Below, piece after piece: positions 7,736 through 16,138 of a stretch of 64,000 nt of DNA. Origin of the DNA: Hymenobacter busanensis (GTDB taxonomy: Bacteria; Bacteroidota; Bacteroidia; Cytophagales; Hymenobacteraceae); NCBI RefSeq assembly GCF_008727865.1, contig NZ_VTWU01000001.1:310001-374000 (forward strand). The letters run 5' to 3'. The first letter of the stretch is position 1. The number at the start of each line of letters is the position of its first letter. Position numbers and translations under genes: made by a program. A model generated the notes under the pieces. It saw only the letters and a list, made by a program, of their open reading frames with translations. It did no database searches and was not told the origin of the DNA.

Positions 7736-8746
7736 TTAAGCTTCTACCGCCGCTTCTGCCTTGGCCAGCACTGTGGCGCCTTCGGGCACGTGATTTTTGA
7801 ACGACTTGCGCGGCGTGAGGCCCAGCAGGGCAAACATCTGCTGGTCGGCGTCGAAGTCGGGGTTGGGCGTGGTCAGCAGCTTCTCGCCCGAGAAGATGGA
7901 GTTGGCGCCGGCCAAAAAGCACAGAGCCTGCTCGGTCACGGGCATTTCCTGCCGGCCGGCCGAGAGGCGCACCATCGTGCCGGGCATCAGAATGCGGGCC
8001 GTGGCAATCATGCGCAGCATTTCCCACACGCTCACGCGGGGCTGCTCGGCCAGCGGCGTGCCCTGCACCGGCACCAGCGCATTCACCGGCACCGACTCGG
8101 GATGGGCCGGCAGCGTAGCCAGCGTGTGCAGCATTTTCACGCGGTCCTCGTCGGTTTCGCCCAGCCCGATGATGCCGCCGGAACACACCGAGAGGCCGGC
8201 TTTGCGCACGTTTTCGAGCGTGTCGAGCCGGTCGTTGTAGGTGCGGGTGGTGATGATTTCGCCGTAGTGCTCCTCACTGGTGTCGAGGTTATGGTTGTAG
8301 GCGTAGAGGCCGGCTTCTTTGAGGCGCTCGGCCTGGTAGTCGTTGACCATGCCCAGGGTAGCGCACACTTCCAGGCCGAGGTCGTTTACCTGCGTTACCA
8401 TGTTCAGCACGCGGTCGAAGTCGCGGTTGTCGCGCACTTCGCGCCAGGCCGCGCCCATGCAGAAACGGGTGCTGCCGGCGGCTTTGGCGCGCTGGGCGGC
8501 AGCCAGCACTTCGGCATCGGGCAGCAGCTTGTGGGCCTGCACGCCGGTGTGGTAGCGGGCGGCCTGTGGGCAGTAGGCGCAGTCTTCGGGGCAGCCGCCG
8601 GTTTTCACGCTCAGCAGCGTGCATACCTGCACTTCGCCGGTGGTTTGGTGCTGGCGGTGCACTTCGGCGGCCTGGGCCACGAGTTGAAGCACGGGCTGGT
8701 GGTACAGGGCCTGCACTTCGGCAAGCGTCCAGTCGGTACGGAACAT
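7736..8746 (-). CDS. bioB: Biotin synthase
   Basis: BioB (336 residues) is the radical-SAM enzyme that inserts sulfur into dethiobiotin, consuming its [2Fe-2S] cluster. The radical-SAM cluster cysteines are at C52, C56 and C59 ([11 protein letters not shown]). Downstream are [23 protein letters not shown] with the conserved Asn-His-Asn-Leu-Asp, [10 protein letters not shown], and [14 protein letters not shown]. All are classic BioB motifs. It is the first gene of the leftward biotin operon. A start 22 codons upstream would run into the upstream hairpin and is not supported by conservation. Confidence 0.97.
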   Translation of the reverse strand: MFRTDWTLAEVQALYHQPVLQLVAQAAEVHRQHQTTGEVQVCTLLSVKTGGCPEDCAYCPQAARYHTGVQAHKLLPDAEVLAAAQRAKAAGSTRFCMGAAWREVRDNRDFDRVLNMVTQVNDLGLEVCATLGMVNDYQAERLKEAGLYAYNHNLDTSEEHYGEIITTRTYNDRLDTLENVRKAGLSVCSGGIIGLGETDEDRVKMLHTLATLPAHPESVPVNALVPVQGTPLAEQPRVSVWEMLRMIATARILMPGTMVRLSAGRQEMPVTEQALCFLAGANSIFSGEKLLTTPNPDFDADQQMFALLGLTPRKSFKNHVPEGATVLAKAEAAVEA

Positions 8747-8797
8747 AGAGGTGGTGGTGAGGTTGGCGGAGGGGAAATCGGGCCTTTGAGCGGCAAC

Positions 8798-8840
8798 AAA
8801 AAGGCCCGCCACAGCCGCTGTAAAGCGGCTTTGACGGGCC
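8798..8840 (-). terminator. Strong hairpin with T-run between the YiaAB gene and bioB
   Basis: On the leftward strand GGCCCGTCAAAGCCGC pairs with the following GCGGCTGTGGCGGGCC and is followed by TTTTTG, a good intrinsic terminator. It lies 38 bases past the stop of the YiaAB gene and 51 bases before the bioB ATG. A -7-like TACCTTCG box (8840-8847) abuts its 5' side, so it could also form at the very start of a bioB transcript and act as an attenuator. Confidence 0.75.
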
Positions 8841-8878
8841 GAAGGTAGGAGGGAAGCGCAATTATGCGCGGTGGGGCG

Positions 8879-9277
8879 CTACAATTCGGGCTGACTGCTT
8901 TTGGCGTCGCGGGTGTTTTTCTGCACCGCAATGGCTGCAAACAAGCTCAGCAAGAACGACATGGCGTAGAAGCCTTTTTCACTCAGCGTGAGGCTGGCAT
9001 TCCAGAGCCCAACGGTGAGCAGCAGCACCGCCAGCAGGGTCGAAAACCAGCTCAGCCCGTAGTAGATGTTCGTTACCGGAATGCCTTCGAGCTGGTCGCG
9101 CACGCTTTTTTGCAGCGAAATGGCCGCAAACAGGCCGTACATGAGTACCGTGAAGTAGTAGCCTTTTTCGTTCAGGGGCATCTGCGCGTTCCAGAGGCCG
9201 ATGATGAAAGCCGACATACCGGCGAGCAGCGCCACCCAAGAAGCGGCTACGAAAGCGTTGGAGGGTTTGGAGGCCAT
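8879..9277 (-). CDS. YiaA/YiaB-family inner-membrane protein
   Basis: This 132-residue protein contains four predicted membrane helices arranged as an internal duplication. The two halves carry near-matching blocks, GLWNAQMPLNEKGYYFTVLM followed by GLFAAISLQKSVRD, and GLWNASLTLSEKGFYAMSFL followed by SLFAAIAVQKNTRD. The repeated WNAxLxLxEKG(Y/F)Y loop and the QKxxRD end identify the YiaAB domain, whose function is unknown. The upstream in-frame extension is Arg- and Cys-rich and not hydrophobic, so the ATG at 9277 is used. A strong terminator follows. The 9278-9532 gap holds nothing recognisable. Confidence 0.9.
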   Translation of the reverse strand: MASKPSNAFVAASWVALLAGMSAFIIGLWNAQMPLNEKGYYFTVLMYGLFAAISLQKSVRDQLEGIPVTNIYYGLSWFSTLLAVLLLTVGLWNASLTLSEKGFYAMSFLLSLFAAIAVQKNTRDAKSSQPEL

Positions 9278-9532
9278 GGCGCAATAGGCAAAAGTGAGGA
9301 AGACAACCAGCGGGGCACCGTGCCCACCGCTGCACCAAACATAGCGCGAAAGCTGGTAAGCCGTTTCCGAACTATAGCCGAAACCTGACTTTTGTGGCCG
9401 CGCCCGGAAACGAAGTGCGCCGCAAAGAAATGCACGTTTGGCTGGTTTCGAAGCTAAAATCCGCAGTTGCTGCGCCACTGCACCTGACTTTTCGTGCGCG
9501 CAATTTCTTCGCTGCCGAGGCGGTGCCGGGTG

Positions 9533-10057
9533 CTAAGCAGGCCGTTCGCGCTGGTACCAGTGGTGGGGCAGGCCGTCGAGGTCGAAGGTGTTGCCGTAGC
9601 ACAGCCCTGCTTTTTGCAGCACGTGGTTGGATGCCTCGTTGCGCACGTCGGCAATGCCGCAGATAAGCGGCAGCTGCATGGTTTCGAAGCCGTAGCGCAC
9701 CGCCGCCTGCGCCGTTTCGGTAGCGTAGCCGCGGCCCCAATAGCGGCGCAGAAAACGGTAGCCGAGGTCGTAGTAGTGGGTGCGGCCGTTGGTGGGGCCC
9801 GCCACCAGCTTCAGCCCCGACCAGCCCACAAAGGCGCCGGTTTGCTTGTCTTCCACAGCCCAGCGCCCTATGCCGTTGTCCACGTACTGCTGCCGCACGA
9901 AGGCAATTACCTCCTGCACTTGGGCCCGAGTAGTTACGGGCTTGTTGCCCAAATAGCGGTGCACTTCGGCGTCGGAGTCCATTTCAAACATGCCGGCCTC
10001 GTCGGTGGGCAGCAGTTCCCGCATAATGAGGCGCTCGGTTTCTACGAAGATGCGCAT
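9533..10057 (-). CDS. GNAT N-acetyltransferase, RimJ/RimL type
   Basis: This 174-residue protein starts MRIFVETERLIMRELLPTD, the typical beta1-alpha1 of RimJ/RimL-like acetyltransferases. The middle contains VGWSGLKLVAGP and YDLGYRFLRRYWGRGYATET, which corresponds to the acetyl-CoA pyrophosphate-binding segment (RxxWGxGYA). NEASNHVLQKAGL provides the C-terminal signature. It probably acetylates an amino group of a protein or small molecule; the substrate is unknown. The ATG at 10057 is favoured over one 9 codons upstream because the family starts at this point. Confidence 0.88.
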   Translation of the reverse strand: MRIFVETERLIMRELLPTDEAGMFEMDSDAEVHRYLGNKPVTTRAQVQEVIAFVRQQYVDNGIGRWAVEDKQTGAFVGWSGLKLVAGPTNGRTHYYDLGYRFLRRYWGRGYATETAQAAVRYGFETMQLPLICGIADVRNEASNHVLQKAGLCYGNTFDLDGLPHHWYQRERPA

Positions 10058-10109
10058 GGCCGAAGCAAGCTGGGCGCAGCCCAAAGGCGCGCGGATTCAG
10101 GTGGGCGAG

Positions 10110-11117
10110 TTAGCGTTTGGGCGTGCGTGTGCGGCCCCGGCCGCCCGGCGCCGACTGCGGAGCGCGCCCGGCCGGTTTGCCAGCGGCTTTGCCCGCGGGT
10201 TTGGTGGCCGGCTTGCCGGCTGTGGTGGTGCGCGGCTTGCCGCTGGTGGCCCGGCCGGGCTTCTTGGTGCCCGGCGCCGCAGGTTTGGCGGCAGCGCGGG
10301 CCCCGGCCGCCGGGCGCGCGGCTTTGGGGCGCGGTGCTTCGGACAGCCATTCCTGGCTGGCCATTTTGTGCGCGGTTTTCGTGCCCGAGGTGCGCCGCGA
10401 AGCCGTGCCACTGGAAGTTTCGAGGGCGGCGAAGATGTCGGACAGCTCTTTCTCGGTCAGCTCGCGCCAGTCGCCCACGCCCAGGCCCTTCAGGGTGATG
10501 TTCATCACGCGGATGCGCTCCAATTGCACCACTTCGTAGCCGAAATACTCGGCCATGCGACGAATCTGGCGGTTGAGGCCCTGAATGAGCGTGATGCGGA
10601 AGATGTAGTTGGTTTCCTTTTGCACCTCGCACTTCTTGGTGATGGTGCCCAGCATGGGCACGCCCTGGCGCATGCCTTCCAGAAACGCCTCGGTAATGGG
10701 CTTGTCGACCATCACAATGTACTCCTTCTCGTGCTCGTTGCCGGCCCGCAGAATCTTGTTGACGATGTCGCCGTTCGAGGTCAGCAGAATCAGGCCCTGG
10801 GAGTCTTTGTCGAGGCGGCCGATGGGGAAAATGCGCTCCGAGTGCTTGATATAGCGGATGATGTTGTCCTTCACGCCCCGCTCGGTGGTGGTGGTGATGC
10901 CCGGCGGCTTGTTGAACGCAATGTAGATGGCGTCTTCCTCGGCGCGCGGCTCGATGCGGTTGCCGTTGACCACCACGCGGTCCTTGCTCGTCACCTGGTC
11001 GCCGATGTGGGCGCGCTTGCCGTTGATGAACACCACGCCCTGCTCGATGAAGCGGTCGGCTTCGCGGCGCGAGCAGATGCCGCTTTCGCTGATGTATTTG
11101 TTGAGGCGGGTGGACAT
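10110..11117 (-). CDS. rluF: Ribosomal large-subunit pseudouridine synthase, RluF-like
   Basis: This 335-residue protein has an N-terminal S4 RNA-binding domain (residues 1-60, [20 protein letters not shown]). The RsuA/RluB/E/F catalytic domain follows, with the nucleophilic Asp103 in [10 protein letters not shown], the [20 protein letters not shown] region and [20 protein letters not shown]. This combination fits RluF, which converts U2604 of 23S rRNA to pseudouridine. From about residue 240 an Ala/Pro/Lys/Arg/Gly-rich basic tail of roughly 95 residues extends the protein. It looks disordered and probably binds RNA non-specifically. Specificity (RluF versus RluB) is judged by motif only. Confidence 0.9.
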   Translation of the reverse strand: MSTRLNKYISESGICSRREADRFIEQGVVFINGKRAHIGDQVTSKDRVVVNGNRIEPRAEEDAIYIAFNKPPGITTTTERGVKDNIIRYIKHSERIFPIGRLDKDSQGLILLTSNGDIVNKILRAGNEHEKEYIVMVDKPITEAFLEGMRQGVPMLGTITKKCEVQKETNYIFRITLIQGLNRQIRRMAEYFGYEVVQLERIRVMNITLKGLGVGDWRELTEKELSDIFAALETSSGTASRRTSGTKTAHKMASQEWLSEAPRPKAARPAAGARAAAKPAAPGTKKPGRATSGKPRTTTAGKPATKPAGKAAGKPAGRAPQSAPGGRGRTRTPKR

Positions 11118-11177
11118 GGGCAGCGGTAGCTAAGGTGAGGCCAGCTACAGAAGCATAGCGGGATGACAAAAGTACGG

Positions 11178-11212
11178 GAGCCCGGCCCAACAAGGTATGC
11201 TGAACCGGGCTC
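11178..11212 (-). terminator. Hairpin downstream of the four-helix membrane protein gene
   Basis: GAGCCCGG pairs perfectly with CCGGGCTC around a 19-base loop, 21 bases past the stop at 11233 and 60 bases before the rluF start. On the leftward strand the 3' side reads CCGTACTTTTG, a weak T-tract, so termination is plausible but not strong. Confidence 0.45.
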
Positions 11213-11232
11213 TACGGTTCTGTTCGCAGTGG

Positions 11233-11844
11233 CTACAGCCGCGGGTCGTTGCCAGCTGATTGCATTGACCGGATGGTACCCAGCGCCTGCCACCAACTCG
11301 TCAGGAGCTTGCCGCTGAGCACGCAAGCGTTCAGCACTACGAAGAAATAAATGCTGAGCAGCACCGGCAACTTAACCTGCGTGAGCACACTTCCGGCTGC
11401 TATAAGGCCGTCGGCTGGGTGTGGGTAATGCTTCAACATGGCGAAAATGCAGGCGTTTTCGGCCAGATCGACGACTAAGAATAACACGCAGCCGAGGATC
11501 AGCATGTTGCCCAGCCCGGACCAGCCCCAGCGCCGGAAGGTGCGAGCAAAGAATAGCAACCCAAAGGCGGCCACCAGCACCGGAAACAAGGTGTCGACTA
11601 CGGTTTGCTGCCCGTATTCGGCCCGCCCGCTGGGGCCGTAGGCGGATAAGAGGCGCTCCACGTCGGCTGCGGTGTAGCCGTGGATTCGAAAATCCAATTT
11701 GGGCAAGCCGGGCGCAAGGCGTTGCAGGCGGGCGTCGGCCAGCATCAACCAGGAGCCTACGGCGGCAAAGGGGGCAAAAGCCAGCCAGGTGTTGCGGGTG
11801 GTGGCCAGTTGGTCGAGGCGTCGCAGGAAGGTTTTGGGGTTCAT
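11233..11844 (-). CDS. Hypothetical integral membrane protein
   Basis: This 203-residue protein has about four hydrophobic helices, near residues 20-38 (NTWLAFAPFAAVGSWLML), 85-105, 115-137 (MLILGCVLFLVVDLAENACI) and 158-180. A soluble loop between the first two contains PKLDFRIHGYTAADVERLLS. Family membership is not recognised. The start at 11844 (MNPKTFLRRLDQL) was chosen because it gives a typical positively charged N-terminus before helix one; an ATG 14 codons upstream is possible. It is separated from the Crp-type regulator gene by 65 bases. Confidence 0.7.
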   Translation of the reverse strand: MNPKTFLRRLDQLATTRNTWLAFAPFAAVGSWLMLADARLQRLAPGLPKLDFRIHGYTAADVERLLSAYGPSGRAEYGQQTVVDTLFPVLVAAFGLLFFARTFRRWGWSGLGNMLILGCVLFLVVDLAENACIFAMLKHYPHPADGLIAAGSVLTQVKLPVLLSIYFFVVLNACVLSGKLLTSWWQALGTIRSMQSAGNDPRL

Positions 11845-11909
11845 AGCGCAGTTGCGTTGGAAGCGTGAATGATGCTGGCAAAGCAACTGCGCCCCCGGCG
11901 CGGGCGCAT

Positions 11910-12512
11910 TTACAAAGGTAAAGAAGTGAGGCCGCTGCCGCCCCGGCTTAGGTGACGACGGATGCGGCTGAGCTGCGTGGGGGTAATGCCCAGGTAAGAA
12001 GCCACGTGGTACTGTGGAATCAGCTGTTCCAGCTGCGGAAACTGCTGCTGAAACAGCCGGTAGCGCTGCTCGGCGTCGAGCAGCACGATTTCCAGCTCGC
12101 GCTGCTCCTTCTCCACAAACTGCCGTTCGGCGTGGCGACGCGCCTGCCGCTCCAGGTCGGGGTGCTCGTCGTAGAGGGCGCGCAGGGCGGCAAAGTCAGC
12201 CGCCAGTACCCGACAATCGGTAAGGGCCTGCTGGTTGATGGCGGCGGGTTGCCCAGTTATCATGAACGAGTAGCTGCCGACGATGGCCGGCGCCACAAAA
12301 AAGGTCTTGTTGTACTCCGTGCCGCGGGCGTTGCGGAAAAAAGCGCGCATCACGCCCTCGGCTAAAAAGCCCACTTGCCGCTCCGTTTGGCCGGCCTCGA
12401 TGAAGTAGCTGCCTTTGGGCAGCACCACGGGCAGAAACAGTGGCTCGACCCGCGCCCAAGTTTCAGGGCGCGAGGGCGAGAGGGCGTCGAGGAAGGAGCG
12501 GAGGTCGTGCAC
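11910..12512 (-). CDS. Crp/Fnr-family transcriptional regulator
   Basis: This 200-residue protein has an N-terminal cyclic-nucleotide-binding-like beta-barrel (residues about 25-120, with VLPKGSYFIEAGQTERQVGF and LAEGVMRAFF) and a C-terminal helix-turn-helix (IPQYHVASYLGITPTQLSRI, then RRHLSR). The barrel lacks the arginine-serine phosphate-binding signature of true CRP, so the ligand is unknown. This layout is common in Bacteroidota one-component regulators. The start lies 18 bases after the stop of the lipoprotein hydrolase gene on the same strand, so the two are probably co-transcribed. Confidence 0.88.
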   Translation of the reverse strand: MHDLRSFLDALSPSRPETWARVEPLFLPVVLPKGSYFIEAGQTERQVGFLAEGVMRAFFRNARGTEYNKTFFVAPAIVGSYSFMITGQPAAINQQALTDCRVLAADFAALRALYDEHPDLERQARRHAERQFVEKEQRELEIVLLDAEQRYRLFQQQFPQLEQLIPQYHVASYLGITPTQLSRIRRHLSRGGSGLTSLPL

Positions 12513-12530
12513 AGCAATGCCAGAGCCGCT

Positions 12531-13598
12531 CTACAGCGCCACCTCCTTTTCGCCTTTATCGACGCTCAGAATCCACTTCGTGAGGCCGTGCATGTAGGTT
12601 TGCTGGTCGTCGTAGAAGCTCATGTGACTGCCGTTGGGGCAAATAAGGGCGGTGCCGTGTTGCACTTTGTCGGCCACCATGCGCATGTGCTCGGGGTCCA
12701 TCGTGTCGTGCTTGCCGCCGATGCTGAGCACGGGCACCGCGAGCTTGGGCAGGTCGGCCACCCGGTTCCAGTTCACCAGCTTGCCAGAGGCGCCAAATTC
12801 GCTGGGCCCCTGCATGGTCACGTAGAGCGACTGATTGGTTTTGGCCAAGGCGCGGGCGGCTGGCTCGGGCAGGGGCACGCGGCACAGGTGCTGGGCGTAG
12901 AAATTGGGCTCCAGCAACTCCATGTAACGCGGGTTCTGGAAGTCCTTCTTGGCTTCAATCTGCCGGATTTCGCGCAGCACTTCGGGCTTGAGCTGCGGGG
13001 CCAGCACCTCGTCGGCGTACTTGTTGTAAGCCGGTATACTCATCATCATGTTCGAGATGATGAGGCCTTTCAGGTGCTGCTGGTACTTCAGGGCGTACTC
13101 GGCGGCCAGGATGCCGCCCCAGCTGTGGCCCAGCAGGTAGAAGTTGTCTTTGTCGAGCTTCAAGGCCTGGCGCACTTGCTCCACTTCCTCCACGTAGCGC
13201 GGCAGGCTCCACATGGCGGTGTCCTTGGGGTTGTCGGAGTTGCCGCAGCCGAGTTGGTCGTAGTAAATAAACTCGATGCCTTCCTGCGGCAGGAAGCTCT
13301 CCATACACTCGAAATACTCATGCGTGGCGCCGGGCCCGCCGTTGAGCAGCAGCAGCTTGATGCGCGGGTTGTTGCCGAAACGCTTGGTCCAGACGTTGAA
13401 TTTGCTCTTGGGCGTGGTAATCGGAATGACCTGCACGCCGCCGGTTTTCACGCGGGCGGTGTCGCCGGCGAAGTAGGCGGTGGAGGTGGGCGCGGCCGCC
13501 GCGGCGGTTTCCGGTTCCTTGCCTTGGGAGGTGCAGGCAGCCGTACCGAGTCCAATCAGGAGCGCGCCGGCGCCGAGCAGTTGGCGTAAAGAATTCAT
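12531..13598 (-). CDS. Lipoprotein alpha/beta-hydrolase, proline iminopeptidase-like
   Basis: This 355-residue protein has a lipoprotein signal (MNSLRQLLGAGALLIGLGTA, then the lipobox Cys in TAACTS). The S33-type hydrolase core has the oxyanion-hole motif LLNGGPGATHE, YYDQLGCGNSD, the nucleophile Ser in LLGHSWGGILAAEYA, an acidic residue in GGKHDTMDPEH and the catalytic His in NGSHMSFYDD. The family removes N-terminal proline or hydrolyses related small substrates; specificity is not shown. Probably anchored in a membrane facing the periplasm. The upstream in-frame region has no hydrophobic signal, so the ATG at 13598 is chosen. It leads a probable two-gene unit with the Crp-type regulator. 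Confidence 0.9.
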   Translation of the reverse strand: MNSLRQLLGAGALLIGLGTAACTSQGKEPETAAAAAPTSTAYFAGDTARVKTGGVQVIPITTPKSKFNVWTKRFGNNPRIKLLLLNGGPGATHEYFECMESFLPQEGIEFIYYDQLGCGNSDNPKDTAMWSLPRYVEEVEQVRQALKLDKDNFYLLGHSWGGILAAEYALKYQQHLKGLIISNMMMSIPAYNKYADEVLAPQLKPEVLREIRQIEAKKDFQNPRYMELLEPNFYAQHLCRVPLPEPAARALAKTNQSLYVTMQGPSEFGASGKLVNWNRVADLPKLAVPVLSIGGKHDTMDPEHMRMVADKVQHGTALICPNGSHMSFYDDQQTYMHGLTKWILSVDKGEKEVAL

Positions 13599-13685
13599 GG
13601 GGAGCTGGGAATTGCGAGAGGTTGTGGGTAGGGGCGGTGCCGAAGCGCTAAACCTACTGATAATCCGGGTTCGTGCAAACACAAA

Positions 13686-13713
13686 GCGGGCCGCCCCAAC
13701 CGGAGCGGCCCGC
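13686..13713 (-). terminator. Intrinsic terminator after yebC
   Basis: GCGGGCCGC pairs with GCGGCCCGC across a short loop and is followed on the leftward strand by TTTGTGTTTG. It lies 25 bases past the yebC stop (13738) and before the hydrolase start (13598), so it should end the yebC transcript. Confidence 0.7.
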
Positions 13714-13737
13714 CTAAGCAACACGGCTGAAAACGGC

Positions 13738-14472
13738 TTAGCCCAGCGTGTGGTACACGGCCTGCACGTCGTCGTCCTCCTCGAATTTCTCGATCAGGTT
13801 CATCACCTCTTCCAGCTCGTCGCCTTCCAGGTGCACGGTGGTGTTCGGAATGCGCTGCAGCTGGGCGCTGATGACGTTCAGCTGCTTCTGCTCCAGGGCC
13901 TTCTGCATCTGGCCGAAGTCGCTGAAGGCGGTTTCTACCACGATGTAGTGCTTTTCGTTGCCGTGCTCGTCTTCCTCCGAGTCTTCGTAAATGTCGTCGG
14001 CGCCGAAATCAATCAGCTCCAGCTCCAGCTCGTCGCGGTCGAGGCCTTCGGCAGCCAGCTTGAACACGCCTTTGCGGGTGAAGGTGAAGTCGGAAGAGCC
14101 GGCCGTGCCCAGGGCGCCGTTGCCGCGGTTGAAGTACATGCGCACGTTGGCCACGGTGCGGGTGGGGTTGTCGGTGGCCGTTTCCACCACAATGGCCACG
14201 CCGTGAGGCGCGTAGCCCTCGTACACCACCTCGGTGTAGTTGCCTTCTTCCTTCGACGAGGCGCGCTTGATGGCGGCTTCCACGCGGTCCTTGGGCATGT
14301 TCACGCCCTTGGCGTTTTGCATGGCCGTGCGCAGGCGCGAGTTGGTGTCGGGGTTGGCGCCGCCTTCCTTCACGGCAATGACAATTTCCCGGCCGATGCG
14401 GGTAAAATCCTTGGACATCCGGTCCCAGCGCTTCATTTTGCGGCCTTTCCGGAATTCAAACGCGCGTCCCAT
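13738..14472 (-). CDS. YebC/PmpR-family protein
   Basis: This 244-residue protein has the YebC fold: MGRAFEFRKGRKMKRWDRMS, then FTRIGREIVIAVKEGGANPD, a basic helix containing NMPKDRVEAAIKRAS, YEGYAPHGVAIVVETATDNP, and the acidic C-terminal domain ending EEDDDVQAVYHTL. YebC/TACO1 proteins were first described as DNA-binding regulators. More recent work links them to relieving ribosome stalling, so a translation role is likely. The length is standard. A promoter-like element and GC hairpin lie upstream, and a strong terminator lies downstream, indicating a single-gene unit. Confidence 0.95.
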   Translation of the reverse strand: MGRAFEFRKGRKMKRWDRMSKDFTRIGREIVIAVKEGGANPDTNSRLRTAMQNAKGVNMPKDRVEAAIKRASSKEEGNYTEVVYEGYAPHGVAIVVETATDNPTRTVANVRMYFNRGNGALGTAGSSDFTFTRKGVFKLAAEGLDRDELELELIDFGADDIYEDSEEDEHGNEKHYIVVETAFSDFGQMQKALEQKQLNVISAQLQRIPNTTVHLEGDELEEVMNLIEKFEEDDDVQAVYHTLG

Positions 14473-14513
14473 CTATGTGCGGAGGTAAGTAAGTGAGTAG
14501 ATTCGGGGGAAAA

Positions 14514-14528
14514 GCGGGGCGGCCCCGC
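14514..14528 (-). promoter_or_regulatory. GC hairpin with T-run in the yebC leader
   Basis: GCGGGG and CCCCGC pair around CCG, followed on the leftward strand by TTTTCCCCC. It sits just downstream of the proposed yebC promoter and 41 bases before the ATG. It may be an attenuator in the leader, or the terminator of the upstream SDR gene (stop 14610). Confidence 0.45.
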
Positions 14529-14538
14529 GAAAGGCCCG

Positions 14539-14568
14539 CAAGTTAGCCCAAAGCCCGGCGGAGGGCAA
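14539..14568 (-). promoter_or_regulatory. Putative Bacteroidota-type promoter of yebC
   Basis: On the leftward strand a TTG (14566-14568) is followed after 20 bases by TAACTTG (14539-14545). This resembles the -33 TTTG and -7 TAnnTTTG elements of Bacteroidota promoters. The expected transcript start would be about 60 bases before the yebC ATG. Confidence 0.4.
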
Positions 14569-14609
14569 CCCCTTGAGCTGAGTTGGAGCCGAGTTAGAAC
14601 CGAGTAACC

Positions 14610-15479
14610 TCAGGAACCGGCCCGTAGCAGCCCAATTTGCCGGCCAATGAGCCGGTCGAGCAGGCGCGCGGGCAGCAGCCGCGGCAGCACCCAATCCTGC
14701 AGGCGGTTGGGCACAATGGTGTAGCGGGCCTGGGGCCGGGGCGTTTCGAAGATGCCCACGAGGCGGGCAGCCACCGCCGCCGGGTCGAGGCCCTGGTCGC
14801 GCTTGTGCTGCACAAACCGGGCAAAGCGTTGCGCCGGGCCGTAGTACGGGGTGTCACGGTAGGCTTCCAGGTCGATGCCTTTGTCCCAGATGGGCGTGTT
14901 GGTTACGCCCAGCCCGATGAGCACCATGTCGATGCCAAACAGCTGCAGCTCCCGGCGCCAGGTGTGCGAAATGCCCTCCAGTGCGTGCTTGGTGCCCACG
15001 TAGGCGCCCACAAACGGCGCCGCCACCTGTCCGCTCACCGAGCCGATGTTGATGACGCGGCCGGGCGTGCCCGCAAACCCCGGCCGGGCACCCAGCAGCG
15101 GCAGAAACGCCTGCGTCACCTGCACCAGACCCAGCACGTTGACGTCGAAATGCTGCCGCACCACCGCAAGGGGCTGGTGCAGGAGCGGCCCGCCAAACGC
15201 CACGCCGGCGTTGTTAATCAGCCCGCCCAGGCCCGCGTCGCCCACGGCCCGGGCCACCTCTGCCACGGCCTGCTCAATGGCGGCGGCATCGGTTACATCA
15301 AACAGCAGCGGCTGAAACTGCGACCCAAGCTCCTGCTGCAGCCGGGCGGCATCGGCGGGCTGCCGCACGCTGCCAAACACGCGGTAACCCCGCGCCAGAA
15401 ACGCCTGCGCCGTGGCCAGGCCCAGCCCGCTCGACACGCCGGTAATCACAATGGTTTTCGAATGTGCGGCAGCGGACAT
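14610..15479 (-). CDS. Short-chain dehydrogenase/reductase (SDR)
   Basis: This 289-residue classical SDR has the nucleotide-binding TGVSSGLGLA (residues 13-22), DVTDAAAIEQAV, NNAGVAFGG, the catalytic Ser in INIGSVSGQVAAPF and the Tyr-Lys pair in GAYVGTKHALEGIS. The C-terminal region after residue 200 is extended and basic (VPNRLQDWVLPRLLPARLLD), as in retinol-dehydrogenase-like SDRs. Arg42 after VFGSV suggests NADPH preference. The substrate is unknown. The gene is 36 bases downstream of the secreted unknown gene on the same strand. Confidence 0.9.
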   Translation of the reverse strand: MSAAAHSKTIVITGVSSGLGLATAQAFLARGYRVFGSVRQPADAARLQQELGSQFQPLLFDVTDAAAIEQAVAEVARAVGDAGLGGLINNAGVAFGGPLLHQPLAVVRQHFDVNVLGLVQVTQAFLPLLGARPGFAGTPGRVINIGSVSGQVAAPFVGAYVGTKHALEGISHTWRRELQLFGIDMVLIGLGVTNTPIWDKGIDLEAYRDTPYYGPAQRFARFVQHKRDQGLDPAAVAARLVGIFETPRPQARYTIVPNRLQDWVLPRLLPARLLDRLIGRQIGLLRAGS

Positions 15480-15515
15480 CAGCAGCGGGAAAGTGGGTGA
15501 GGGAAAGGCGGGAAG

Positions 15516-16019
15516 TTACGGCTTGGTCGCTTTCGGGGCGGGCTGGGCCGATAAGGAGTACACGCCCTTGCTGCCCGCCGGAAAGCCTTCAATGGTGATG
15601 TCCAGCGTCTGCTTTTTCGGGTCGAAGCGAAAGGTGCCGTTGTCGGCTTTCGGGTCGCCCTGGCTGCTCAAGTACAAAAAGCTGATGTTGTCGCCGCTGA
15701 GGGTAAAGCGCCCGCGCTGGTCGAAGCTCATGGGGCCGTTGGCACCGGTGAGTTGCAGGTGCTTCTCATACACACCTGACGGCAGCAGCGTAAGCGTGCC
15801 GCCCACGCCGGTGGCCGCCACCGGCTCCTGCCCCGCCGAGTGAATAGTGTAGGAGCGGTAACGGTAGGTGGCGTAGAACGACGGTGTGGCCACCGCCGCC
15901 GGAGCAGCGGCCCGCTCGGCCACGCGGGTTTTGGGGGCTGGCTTGGTTTGGCCAAGCGCCGGCACCGCCGCTGTCAGGAGTGAAGCCAAACTAAAAACCG
16001 AACAGAAACGACAAACCAT
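15516..16019 (-). CDS. Secreted hypothetical protein
   Basis: This 167-residue protein has an N-terminal signal peptide (MVCRFCSVFSLASLLTAAVP, cleavage likely after ALG-QT). A short Ala/Pro linker follows, then a beta-rich domain (FYATYRYRSYTIHSAGQEPV, TLTLLPSGVYEKHLQLTG, FTLSGDNISFLYL) that looks lipocalin- or META-like. No family is assigned. It is probably periplasmic or surface-exposed. It is divergent from the formimidoylglutamase-like gene, with 119 bases between the two starts; a TACTTTCG box in that gap (leftward strand) is a possible -7 element. Confidence 0.7.
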   Translation of the reverse strand: MVCRFCSVFSLASLLTAAVPALGQTKPAPKTRVAERAAAPAAVATPSFYATYRYRSYTIHSAGQEPVAATGVGGTLTLLPSGVYEKHLQLTGANGPMSFDQRGRFTLSGDNISFLYLSSQGDPKADNGTFRFDPKKQTLDITIEGFPAGSKGVYSLSAQPAPKATKP

Positions 16020-16138
16020 GTGGTAGCGGGATGCGAGGCAGCCGAGGCGCCGCTCTCACCCCGAAAGTACGCTGCCTGGCGTTTGGTGCAGCGCGTCAGG
16101 TTTCCTTGCTTTGCTGCTTCACCCGTTTCCCCGCTGCC

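Noticed and set aside
6456-7739. 427-codon plus-strand frame across bioF
   Set aside because: Antisense shadow of bioF and bioD, both of which have full catalytic motifs.
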